Shown here one piece after another: positions 1 to 8,918 of a DNA stretch of 64,000 nucleotides. Origin of the DNA: CAWFLT01 sp963816795 (lineage in GTDB: Bacteria > Acidobacteriota > Vicinamibacteria > Vicinamibacterales > SCN-69-37). The DNA lies in the NCBI GenBank assembly GCA_963816795.1, contig CAWFLT010000011.1:1-64000 (forward strand), written 5' to 3'. Position numbers and translations under genes: made by a program. The stretch's first letter is position 1; every line of letters begins with the position of its first letter. Under the pieces are notes generated by a model. That model ran no database searches, had not been told where the DNA came from, and saw only the letters and a program-made list of their open reading frames with translations.

Positions 1-158
1 CGTTTCCGTAAACTCCAACTTGCCGGTCGTCCCGCCTGGGTCGACGGTCACCACGCCAGGGGGCGACCGCGAACGAATGTCGGGGGAATCGGAACGGCGG
101 CCACGGAGCTGGAATCGGGACGGTAACTCTGATACTTCCACTTTCCCTCGAATTTCAT
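1..158 (-). CDS. N-terminal fragment of an unknown protein, cut by the window edge
   Basis: The minus strand reads MKFEGKWKYQSYRPD from an ATG at about position 158. After a likely one-base indel near position 60 it continues as PGVVTVDPGGTTGKLEFTE to the window edge. Both parts have a protein-like composition and join sensibly. I do not recognise the family. No signal peptide is visible; the alternating hydrophobic and Gly/Thr-rich pattern would suit a beta-rich fold. The true start could be either of two other Met codons 1-3 residues upstream. Confidence 0.45.
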
Positions 159-536
159 CATGCGCATTCCTTCTTCGGTAGTCGGTTTCCTTCGGCGTTC
201 ATGGCGAGCTGAGGCTGATGACTTCGTAAGGACCAAGCCGGCGACCAGGACTTAGCGGCGTGGGCTCGGGATGTCTTCGTCCAGCCGAGTCGGTCCTGGC
301 GGCAAGCGGCATCGGTTGGGGAGTCTACAGGATCGCTCGAGGGCTGGTACCACGTTCATCCTGCTTCTGAGGAGCACCTCGGGGATTGGTCGCCAGGTCG
401 GCGTTTATCGTAGGGTAGTTCGTCGAAATTCGTCGTCTGTCGCAGGGCGGCGGGGCTGACTGACGGTTGCATAGACTCGCGCGCCGGCGGTCCGTCGCAC
501 GTCCGGTCGTGTATCCTGTCGGCGCGTCAGCGCGAC
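159..536. other. Non-coding stretch upstream of the SIR2/STAND operon
   Basis: No convincing reading frame, repeat or RNA is seen. It should hold the divergent promoters for the minus-strand fragment and the plus-strand SIR2 gene, but I could not pick a clear -35/-10 pair. Confidence 0.4.
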
Positions 537-1474
537 ATGCCAGACACACCTCCTTACGCGTGGATCCGCAACGAGCTGCGCGCCGGCCGCGTGATTCCGT
601 TCCTGGGCGCTGGCGCGTCGTTCGGCCAGCGCAATCCGGGGCAGACCCCCTGGCGGCAGCAGAAGCCCAATCAGACGTGGGAAATCGGGTATCTGCCGAC
701 CGCGTCCGAGCTCGCGGAGTGCTTCAGTGCCGAGGCCGGATTCCCGCAGGGCGAATCGCGCGAGCTGACCAAGGTCACTCAGTATTTCTCCACGGTGATA
801 GGCCGCACACCGCTGCAGCGGCGGCTTCAGGAGATCTTCACGTTCGCCCAAGCGCCCGGCAAGCTGCACGAGTATCTTGCGGAGACGGCCGGGGTGCACC
901 CGCTGCTGATCGTGACCACGAACTACGACGACCTCATCGAGCGCGCGTTCGACGCGGTAAATCGTCCATACGACACGGTCATCCATGTCACGCGCCAGAG
1001 CAGTGCGTCCGTGCTGTGGCGGCCGCATGGAGGAACACCGCAACAGGTGCTCGCGAAGAAGCTCGACATCGACCTCACGCAAGTCTCGGTGGTGTACAGA
1101 TTCACGGCGCCATCGACCGCGCTGCCGGCCAGCCGAACGCGCACTACGTGATCACCGAAGACGACTACGTGGACTTCCTGGCGACGATGACCAGGGGCGT
1201 CGCGATCCCGAGCATTTTCGCGAAGCCGGTTCAGGAGCGGCCGTTCCTGTTTTTCGGCTACGGCTTGTACGACTGGAACCTCCGCGTAGTGCTCAACAAG
1301 ATCGACCGGGAGCTCCGTCGTCCCGGTGACATCCAGTCGTGGGCCGTCAAAGCGCAGGCGAAGCCGCTCGAGAAGAGCCTGTGGAGCAAGCGGAACGTAA
1401 CGGTGTACGACCATCTCCCGCTCGATGACTTCGTCGAGAACCTGCGCAATCCACCGAAGAAGGACGACAAGTGA
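537..1474 (+). CDS. Stand-alone SIR2-like NAD-binding protein (one frameshift), probable defence effector
   Basis: About 312 residues covering one SIR2_2-type Rossmann domain. Seen directly: the NAD-loop motif GAGAS at residues 24-28, TTNYD with the catalytic-type Asn at about residue 129, and KIHG with the catalytic-type His at about residue 190. In ThsA-type defence proteins the equivalent Asn and His are needed for NAD hydrolysis, so this copy is predicted active. The frame breaks at about 1098, where one A appears missing; restoring it gives VVYKIHGAIDR, and the rest reads cleanly to the stop. The stop overlaps the GTG start of the STAND gene (GTGA), so the two are translationally coupled. 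The stand-alone form next to a STAND protein suggests an NAD-depleting effector switched on by its partner; that role is inference. Confidence 0.75.
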
Positions 1475-3736
1475 GCGCCCCGCCATCGCGCCCGTCGCCG
1501 TACCAGGGACTGACCCCGTTCGACGAGCGTGACGCCGCCTATTTCTTCGGACGGGAACGAGATTCACGGCTGATCGCCGCCGACCTGTTTGCCGCGCCGC
1601 TGACGGTGCTTTACGGCGCAAGCGGTGTCGGCAAGTCCTCGGTGCTTCGTGCCGGCGTGCTGCCCCTTCTCCGTCAGGACCAGAAGATCCTCGCGATCAT
1701 CTTCGGCGCCTGGCAGACGGAACCGTTGCGGGCGCTGAAGCGCGCCGTCCGCGACGCCGTGGTCGCCATGGCCGACGGTTCCGAAGGACCCCGACTCGAA
1801 CAGGAGATGGTGCGACTGGAAACGCAGTCCTTGGCCGGCTATCTGACGGGCACGTCCAGTCTGGTCCAACGCCGCCTGCTGCTGATACTCGATCAGTTCG
1901 AGGTACTCGCTGTACCGCCGAAGATGACGAGTTCGGCCGCGAGTTTCCGTCCGTTGCGTCGGCCGGTGAGATTGCCCTCAGCGTGATGCTGTCGTTGCGC
2001 GAAGAAGCGGTGTCGTGGCTCGACCGGTTCGAAGGACGAATTCCCGGGTTGTTCGACAACTTCCGTCGTGTCGATCATCTGGATCGTGACGCCGGACGGG
2101 CGGCGATCGTGGGACCCCTCGTCCGCTACAGCCAGGATCACCCGGACGGGCCGCGAATGTCGGTGGAGCCCGCACTCGTCGACCAGGTACTCGACGACGT
2201 CGTGACGGGCCGTGTACAGGTGGGCGAGCGCGGGGTGGAGTCGACACCATGACGCCAACCGCCCCAATGGCGCCGAGCTCACGAGGACGCGTTGAGGCGC
2301 CCGTCCTTCCAGCTCGTGATGACTCGGCTCTGGGACGAGGAATGGCGTGACGCGTCGCCAGTGCTCCGCAGTGAAACCTGTCTCAGGCTCGGCGGAGCCG
2401 AACAAATCGTGCGCGATCATCTCAAGCACGTCATGGCGCGGCTCACCGACCCTGAACAGGACATCGCGGCGCACGTCTCCAACTCCTCGTCACTCCCTCG
2501 GCGACGAAGATTGCGTAAGGCGTGAGCAATCTGGCGGCGACCGCCGGCGTCGATGCCGTCCCGCTCGCAGACGTTCTCGACAAGCTCGCGTCGGGGCGCG
2601 ACCGCATCCTTCGTCCCGTGGCCCCTCCTCCGGATGGCCCGATCGCGCCCCGATACGAGATCTTTCACGACAGGCTCGCGCGGCCGATCCTGGAGTGGCG
2701 GTCCCATTATTTGAAAGACAAGGAAGTCCATGAGATGAAGCGCGAACAGGTCAAGCGCCGGAGCGAGGTGCCGATGGAGTTTCGCGATCGGCACATCGGT
2801 GAGCCGCGCCGCGAAGCCGGGGCCGGGACGAGGCGGACTCCTCCCTACGCCGCGATCGCCGACCTCATTCGGTCCAAGGGCATGGTCGTTGTGCTGGGTG
2901 CCGGCGTCTCGGCGAGCGTGCGGCCGGAAGGGGAGAAATGGCAATCTCCGTCTCCGTTCGCGCCCACCACGTGGGAATTGATCCAGCTGCTGGCGCATTA
3001 TTCGCAGTATCCCTTGGAACAGGAAGGCACCCCGAGCCTCGCGGAAGTCGCGTCGTTTTGCGCGCTCACGACCGGTCGAACGGTGCTCGTCGAGGCGCTG
3101 CGGAACGTGGTCATGCCCGTGAGCCGGCCGGCACGCCTCCATCACCTGTTGGCGCGAGTGGCCGGTGCCGCTCCGCTCACCATCGTGTCGACCACCTACG
3201 ACACGCTGATGGAGCAGGCGTTCGATGAAGCAGGAAAGCCCTACGAGGTCCTCACCAACGCGATTGCGCCCGAGCGGATGGTGTGGCGCCGCCCGTCCGG
3301 CGAGTCGGTCAAGGTGGACCCGCGTGAATTGCGTCAGGAGGTCGACTGGAGTCCGGCTGTGCCGGTGCTCTACAAGGTATTCGGCTCGCTCAGTCGAACC
3401 GACAGAAGCCTCGACCGTTTTATCATCACCGAAGAAGACGAGATGGAGCTGTTCGCAGCGTGGACTGCCGGAAAGCTGCCGCCGCTCCGAATCGCCTCCG
3501 CGCTTGAAGAGCTTCCCGCCCTCTTCGTCGGCATGGGGCTGAGGAGCTGGACGCAGCGCCTGCTGCTGTCGCGAATTCGACGGACCGATCGGAGCCGGCG
3601 CTGGACCGACTGGGCGATCGTCCGCAACGTTTCGGAAATCAATGTCGCGCGGTGGAAAGCGGCCGGCGTCCAGCTATGCGACCTTGACGTCGACACTTTC
3701 ACAGCCGGTCTCGACCAGGCGCTGAATCCCGCGTAG
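1471..3736 (+). CDS. STAND NTPase fused to a degenerate SIR2-like domain (several frameshifts)
   Basis: The N-terminus has the nSTAND1 signature: YQGLTPFDERDAAYFFGRE, then a Walker A GASGVGKSS at about residues 50-58 and a Walker B-like LLLILDQFE. Middle segments (SLREEAVSWLDRF; FQLVMTRLWDEEW) and the closing motif EIFHDRLARPILEWR are typical of this NTPase family. From about 2840 a second SIR2-like domain follows, with GAGVS, STTYD and KVFG. The catalytic Asn is Thr and the catalytic His is Phe, so it is probably an inactive pseudo-SIR2. Frames shift near 1903, 1921, between 2235 and 2310, and near 2475, with an in-frame TAA at 2516. I treat these as probable sequence errors because essential genes in the window are broken in the same way, but real decay cannot be excluded. 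It overlaps the upstream active SIR2 gene by four bases. Likely role: a sensor/oligomerising partner. Confidence 0.7.
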
Positions 3737-3749
3737 CTCTTCTCGGCAC

Positions 3750-5100
3750 CTAGCGCCGTCGCGACAGGCGTCGAAGCAGCGTGTCGCGGTGGTGCGTCAG
3801 CTTCCGGTAGAGCGTCTTTCGGTCGAGGCCCAGTACTCGCGCGGCCGCCGTCTTGTTGCCGGACACGGCACGAAGGGTGCGATCGATGTGTTCACGCTCG
3901 ACGTCGGCCAGGCGCTTGCCTCCGACGGGGCCTCCGTCGTCGATGGGCGTCGCGCAGGCCGTCGGGCAGATCCTCGGGCGTGATGACGGTCCCGCCACCG
4001 AGCACCAGGGCACGCTCGATCACGTTCTCGAGCTCGCGCACGTTGCCCGGCCATCGGTGCCGTCGGAGCGCGGTCATCGCGTCGGTCGAGACCGAGCAAT
4101 CGGGCTTGCCGAGCTTCGCGCCATGCTTGGCCAGCAGATGGCGGACCAGCGGTTCCAGATCGTCTGGCCGCTCGCGGAGCGGGGGAACGAGCACTTCGAT
4201 CACGTTGATCCGATACAGCAGATCGTCGCGGAAGCGTCCTTCCGCGACCAGCGTAGGCAAATCACGATGCGTGGCGGTGATGATCCGTGCGTCGGTCGGC
4301 ACTGGCGCCAGAGCTCCGACTGGATGCACTTCCTTCTCCTGCAGGACGCGCAGGAGTTTCCCCTGGAGGGCCGGCGCCAGATCGCCGATCTCGTCGAGGA
4401 AGATCGTTCCGTCATGCGCCAGCTGAAACAAGCCGGGTTTGTCCTCGCACGCGTCGGTAAATGCGCCCTTCTTGTGACCGAAGAGCTCGCTTTCAATCAG
4501 CGTGTCTGGGATCGCCGAACAATTCACCGCGACGAACGGGCCCGCCGCCCGCGGGCCGGTCGTGTGCAGCGCCCGAGCGAGCAATTCCTTTCCCGTGCCG
4601 CTTTCGCCCATCAACAGCACGGGGGTGTCACGCTGGGCCGCGCGATCGATCAACCCCATGACCGTTCGCATCGCGCGAGACTCGGCGAGAATCTCCTCCG
4701 GTTCCGTGGTCCGCGGTCGAGCCTCCCGATTCACCCGCCGGTTCGCGATGACGTCGTTCAAGGTGTGCGGCAGCTCGCCCAGTTGGACTGGTCTGATCGT
4801 GAATAGTGAGGGCGGCCCTTCTCGTGGGTCAGTGAATGTCGACCCGTCGGGGCCACCGACGACCAACACGAAAGGTGTCTTGCCCGCTTCGGCGCACAAC
4901 TCGTCCAGACCAGGCTGTTCTCCGGAAGCCAGGTTCACATTGACGACCATGGCGTCGACAGCCGCGCGACCCCGAATCTCACACGCTTGCGACCAACAGG
5001 ACGCCATCAACACCGTGTAGCGCGATCGCAGCGTGTGCTGCAGCAGTCGTTGTGTGGATTCGTCGCTTTCAATGACCAGTACGGTTGAACCTGCAGGCAT
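3750..5100 (-). CDS. NtrC-type sigma-54 activator with a degenerate receiver domain (one frameshift)
   Basis: Domains in order: receiver-like region (residues 1-115), AAA+ sigma-54 activator core (about 150-380; Walker A GESGTGKE, Walker B IFLDEIGDL, R-finger region), and a Fis-type HTH (KTAAARVLGLDRKTLYRKL). Start chosen at the ATG giving MPAGSTVLVIESDE, which matches a receiver beginning; a frame 14 codons longer exists. The phospho-acceptor position is Asn54 (VVNVNL) and the conserved Lys is Arg103, so classical phosphorylation is unlikely. The sigma-54 contact loop reads GAFTDA instead of GAFTGA. The HTH lies in another frame; an extra base in the GGG at 3945-3947 explains it. It ends 14 bp from the convergent STAND gene. 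Target genes are unknown. Confidence 0.8.
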
Positions 5101-5572
5101 CAACAATCTCAAGTGAGTGCCGGCTCGGGGAGGACCGCGCAACTCAATTCTGACGTCGAGCGCCGGTGTGCGGCTCGCGTCGCCGATGGAAATCGCGGCG
5201 AGCCTGGCGCGGCCGTCGTGGGATCGTCAGACGCGCTGTAGCCATTGTACGGGACCGTGATGACCTTGTCACGAGCAACAAAGACGAGCTGATCGTCAGC
5301 GACCCGTGCGGCGACGTGGGGCGCATCGCCACAGGCGTAGCCGATCGCCACGCAAGTCGCGCGAACCCCTTTGACGTCAAGCGATTGAGCGGCTCGATCG
5401 CCTGCGGCTGCGGCACCGTGCGGCACCAGGCCGTTGGCTCAACGTCGAGTGGGACGTGATTGTGGTGTTCTTTCTTCACTTCCCTCGTCGGCACGTCGGA
5501 TTGCAGCTAATGACATGACGATGACTCAGTCACATCGACTGAGGCATTCGTCGTCTTCAACGAGGAGGCTTC
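5101..5572. other. Divergent intergenic region with one doubtful small minus-strand frame
   Basis: This lies between the start of the sigma-54 activator and the Gln-rich gene. A minus-strand frame (5426 to 5109) includes a protein-like stretch, RATCVAIGYACGDAPHV followed by VADDQLVFVARDKVI, but has no recognisable domain and a weak start. I do not call it a gene. No clear sigma-54 -24/-12 element was found. Confidence 0.3.
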
Positions 5573-5939
5573 ATGACTGGAAGCGCGTTTGGTTTTGGTT
5601 CGCCTATCACGTATCCCACTTCGCAATCGATACCGTTTGGACTTTCGCCTCAGTGGCCTTTCGCTCTGGGCGCCAGTCCAGTTACGCAGCCGCAGCAGTC
5701 CGGTCCGCCGGTTCAGCAGATCTTCCAGATCCTGCAGATGGTGCCCCATCAGTTGCAGCAGTTGCAGCAGCTGCAGTACGCGCAGCAACAGCAGCTCCAG
5801 TACGTGCAGCAGCTCCTGCAGGCCGTTCCAGCGCAGCTGGCGCAACTGCAGCACGGAGGGCAGCTTCGCGTCGACACCGCCGTGGGGCATCGTTTCTCAA
5901 GGCTTCGGCCAGTCGGGCCAGGTATGTAAGGCGACGTAG
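5573..5939 (+). CDS. Small Gln-rich protein of unknown function (one frameshift)
   Basis: About 121 residues. The N-terminus is rich in Phe, Pro and Ser (AFGFGSPITYPTSQSIPFG), followed by a Gln-rich segment from about residue 42 to 95 with QLQQLQQLQYAQQQQLQYV and further QLL/QLQ repeats that should form an amphipathic helix or coiled coil. The ATG has a GGAGG box about six bases upstream. The last part fits better in another frame (TPPWGIVSQGFGQSGQV), so an indel near 5862 is likely and the stop is at 5937-5939. No signal peptide or catalytic motif is visible. It lies 40 bp upstream of the BON-domain gene and is probably co-transcribed with it. Family not recognised. Confidence 0.55.
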
Positions 5940-5979
5940 TGACCTCGAGACCACTTGGAGTGACAGGAGAACAACTCAC

Positions 5980-6576
5980 ATGACGATCCGCTCTTTGCAT
6001 CGGTATTGTCGCCGCTCTGGCCCGCGATTCCAGCCCAGGTCTACGGCTACGCTCAGTCGCCATTGGCATCCGGCCAGCGCTTCGGCACGATGGCCGCCAG
6101 GCAGTTGCGCCCAAGGATCGGCATCGGTACGGCCCACTTCAACGGCGGACCGACGCTCGAACGGACCGGCTGTGGACCCGCAGGCGTTCGTCTCGAGCCC
6201 ACTCGCCAGCGGCGTGCCCGCCTTCATGGCGGAGAGCGCACTTGGCGTCACGGCCCCGGCGCTCCTGACCGCCGTCGCCATGCGGCGCGGCCAGCCGCTC
6301 GGCCCGACCAACGATCAGGAAGTCGAGGATTTCATCTACGACGCGTTCGATCTGCTCCCTGGGACGAACGATGTCGAAGTGCGCGTCGACGGAGGGCGCG
6401 CGATACTGTCCGGCTCGGTCCCGCACAAACGGCTCAAGCGCGACCTCGGTGAACTGGCCTGGGCGATTCCCGCGTTGAATGACGTCCAGAACAACGTCAC
6501 GATCACGGCACGTCGGCGGTCACGGGCGAGCCGCGACGCTGAGACTCCACCCGCCACCGTTCGCAAGCCAGCCTGA
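5980..6576 (+). CDS. BON-domain protein (N-terminal frameshifts)
   Basis: The C-terminal half holds one BON domain (about 6316-6540): NDQEVEDFIYDAFDLLPG, DVEVRVDGGRAILSGSVPH and DVQNNVTI, the usual alternation of helix and strands with the central Gly. BON domains bind phospholipid or envelope ligands. The N-terminal third reads well only in a second frame (DPLFASVLSPLWPAIPAQ, then SPLASGQRFGTMAARQLRP). Indels near 5984 and 6170 join it to the start codon and the BON part, and the phrase SPLASG recurs on both sides. No membrane segment is seen. It follows the Gln-rich gene on the same strand. Confidence 0.65.
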   Translation: MTIRSLHRYCRRSGPRFQPRSTATLSRHWHPASASARWPPGSCAQGSASVRPTSTADRRSNGPAVDPQAFVSSPLASGVPAFMAESALGVTAPALLTAVAMRRGQPLGPTNDQEVEDFIYDAFDLLPGTNDVEVRVDGGRAILSGSVPHKRLKRDLGELAWAIPALNDVQNNVTITARRRSRASRDAETPPATVRKPA

Positions 6577-6711
6577 GCCGCGGGCGATCTCGGACGACGA
6601 TCGAGGCGTGGGACGAAGGCGGCGGCGTGCGGCCTCTCAGCGCTCGCGCATTTCGTGCCACGCCTCGATCGGATCGGCCGTGTACCAGCAGTCAGCTCGG
6701 CGAGAACTCTA

Positions 6712-7293
6712 TTACAGGCTCATGGTGAGGAGGTCCTTGAACCAGAGCAACTGAACTTCGTCCGGTAACTCGGGATATGCGTCCCGGTGAACCCCCCGAA
6801 GTACGCAGCCCCGTTGCGCGTAGAAGCGGCACGCCGCCACGTTGATGTTCTGCGTTTCGACCTTGAGTTGAAGGCAGCCTCGCGAGCGGGCCCATGTGGT
6901 CGCGGCATCGAACAGGGCTGAACCCACGCCGCGGCGACGCGCCAGAGGCGCCACCCGAATGTCCCAGAGCAGCGCCAGGTCCCGTCGACCCTCGAGCATT
7001 TCCATCGTCGGCGTGTTGCAGGCGACGGCAGCGCGACCGACGCACAGCGCGCCGCTGAGCGCCGAAAAGAACCTCCAGTTCGAGAGATCGAACTGATCCG
7101 CCCATCGCATCGGACTGTCGTGGAGGGCGTCGTAGTCCTTCACATGGGACACAGGTACGGGACGAGCCTCGAGCCGAACGCTGCCGTCCGCTTCGACTAC
7201 CACTTCGAAGATCTCCCGGACCTCGAAGGCTATCGGGATGTCGGCATACTCGGCGAGTGCCGCGGCCGATTCCTCGATCACGTTGATGCTCAT
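6712..7293 (-). CDS. GNAT-family N-acetyltransferase
   Basis: About 193 residues with an acetyl-CoA-binding core of the GNAT fold: WDIRVAPLARRRGVGSALF gives the Q/RxxGxG/A-type loop (RRRGVG), followed by LKVETQNINVAACRFY and GCVLRG. The Thr-Gln-Asn segment and the ending YPELPDEVQLLWFKDL are reminiscent of the streptothricin acetyltransferase (Sat) subgroup, but substrate specificity cannot be read from sequence. Start chosen at MSINVIEES; a frame ten codons longer exists but lacks family resemblance. The gene is intact and stands alone, convergent with the BON gene. Confidence 0.8.
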   Translation of the reverse strand: MSINVIEESAAALAEYADIPIAFEVREIFEVVVEADGSVRLEARPVPVSHVKDYDALHDSPMRWADQFDLSNWRFFSALSGALCVGRAAVACNTPTMEMLEGRRDLALLWDIRVAPLARRRGVGSALFDAATTWARSRGCLQLKVETQNINVAACRFYAQRGCVLRGVHRDAYPELPDEVQLLWFKDLLTMSL

Positions 7294-7413
7294 GTTTACC
7301 CTCGCTCGGCAAGCGTGTTCCAACCCGCGCCCAATTTAAGCAGCTTTCGACGCGCTTGTCGGGCCAGGAACTTGCAATGCTCCGTCGCTGTGAGGTGTCA
7401 GCAACTGCATCCC

Positions 7414-8382
7414 GTGCCTACGTCATCAGTGCTCGTGCTCATGGTCGCCTTGATGTCGGCTGCCGCGTGTGCACGTGCCCTTCATCGTCCACTTCAGCAA
7501 CCCACCGCCGACGTCGGCGCGGAGCTGTGGCGCGACCCCGCGGATATCGGCTCGCGCGATCTGTTCCACGGACCCGGCGGGCCGGCGCTCGTGCCGCAGG
7601 CTGTCACTTATTCCTTCGTGGCCCGCAAGACGGGTGGCACGAATCCCGGGTACGACGTCCGAGATCCCCAGGGCAGGCTCTGGATCGTGAAACTCGGCAG
7701 TGAATCACAGAGCGAGGTCGCCGTCTCACGGATTCTGTGGGCGATTGGCTTTCATCAACCGCCCACGTATTACGTTCAGCACTGGCAATTGGCTGGTGGT
7801 GATGCGCGCGAACAGCCTGCAGGACGATTTCGCCCCGAAGTACCTGGCCATGAAACGGTCGACGACTGGAATTGGTACGAGAATCCATTTGTTGGATCTC
7901 GACTGTTCGCTGCCCTCGTCACGGTGAACGTGCTGCTGAAGAACTGGGACTTGAAGACGCCGAACAATAAGGTGCACGTCGTGACGAATGTGACGGACGC
8001 CGGGAACGACGGTATGTCGTACGCGATCTCGGTGGATCGTTGGGCGACGCCAATCAACCGCGATTGCTGAGCTGGTTCCCGTTCATGCGACTCAAGCAGG
8101 GCAGGAGGAACAATCTCGAGGCGTTTGAGGCGCAGGGCTTCGTCAAAGGAGTCGACGCTGACGGCGTCGAGGGCGACTATCGAGGCATCGATCGCGAGTC
8201 TCCTCGACAGCGTGACGGCTGCGGACTTGCGCTGGACATGCGAGCTGTTAGGTCGCCTGTCTGAACAGCAGTGGTTGGATGCGTTTCGCGCCGGTGGCTA
8301 TACGGCCGAGCAGAGCTCGAGATATCTGCGCAAGATCCGAGAAAGCATTTCAGGCGCTCGGGCGCTGACGTCCTTGAATTAG
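7414..8382 (+). CDS. Predicted lipoprotein of unknown function (two frameshifts)
   Basis: A GTG at 7414 gives a lipoprotein-like leader (LVLMVALMSAAAC, Cys at the lipobox). The mature part contains YSFVARKTGGTNPGYDVRD and LWIVKLGSESQSEVAVSRIL, the latter loosely like a kinase-type ATP-binding segment (VKLG with a following Glu-Val-Ala-Ser helix). Later come LLKNWDLKTPNNKV and DLGGSLGDANQ. Indels near 8012 and 8200 are needed; joined, the C-terminus reads ELLGRLSEQQWLDAFRAGG then YLRKIRES. I recall similar secreted proteins in Acidobacteriota without a known role. A kinase-like fold is only a suggestion. Confidence 0.55.
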
Positions 8383-8918
8383 CCCCGCGACCCCCGGCGC
8401 CTCGTTCGAGCGGCTCCGCACGACCCCAGTCGTCGTCACCGATCGCGACGATCGGCCGGTGGCCGATCTGACGGTCGTCGCTCTCATGCGCCCGGCATTC
8501 GTCGGTGCGAATCCCCTCATCGAGATCGACAAAAGTCTGACTGGTGGATGACTAGACTTGTGCTTCTGGAGGCTCGATCCAGAAAATCTGAACTACCCAC
8601 AGTTCCGCACTTGGCTCGATTCATGCTTGCTCCGACCGACCGGAGTTGCAGCTGGAATGAGCCATCCGCGCTCCGTCGGAGATGCTGATGACCAACCACC
8701 GATCCAGCGCTGGTACCGTGGGATTCGCGGCGGCCGTCCTCCTGTTCGCTCAGTCTGCCGGAACATCACCGTGTGGTCGGCCGACCAGGCGGCATCCCAA
8801 CCGTACCCGACTTCGCTGAATCGCGCCTGAACGTCGGTTCAGGCGGCGATGCGCTCGCTTCTCGACCATTTCAAGGCTTGGCGGCTCTTCGCACCTGCGT
8901 AGAATGTGAGCCGGATCC
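8383..8918. other. Gene-poor stretch with a VWFA-gene scrap
   Basis: There is no intact gene over about 535 bp. Around 8429-8473 it contains a short near-copy of the start of the downstream VWFA-related gene, in a frame reading VVVTDRDDRPVADLT. The remainder shows no frame with family resemblance. It looks like the remnant of a duplicated VWFA-type gene. Confidence 0.5.
8429..8473 (+). repeat. 45-bp near-identical copy of 9039-9083
   Basis: The two stretches lie 610 bp apart and match at 44 of 45 positions (the difference is G at 8462, A at 9072). Both encode the VTDRDDRPV segment of the VWFA-related family. A local duplication followed by decay is the simplest reading. Confidence 0.7.

Noticed and set aside
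405..1082. Long minus-strand frame over the SIR2 gene
   Set aside because: Arg-rich composition with no family resemblance, opposite a clear SIR2 domain. It is a GC-rich shadow frame.
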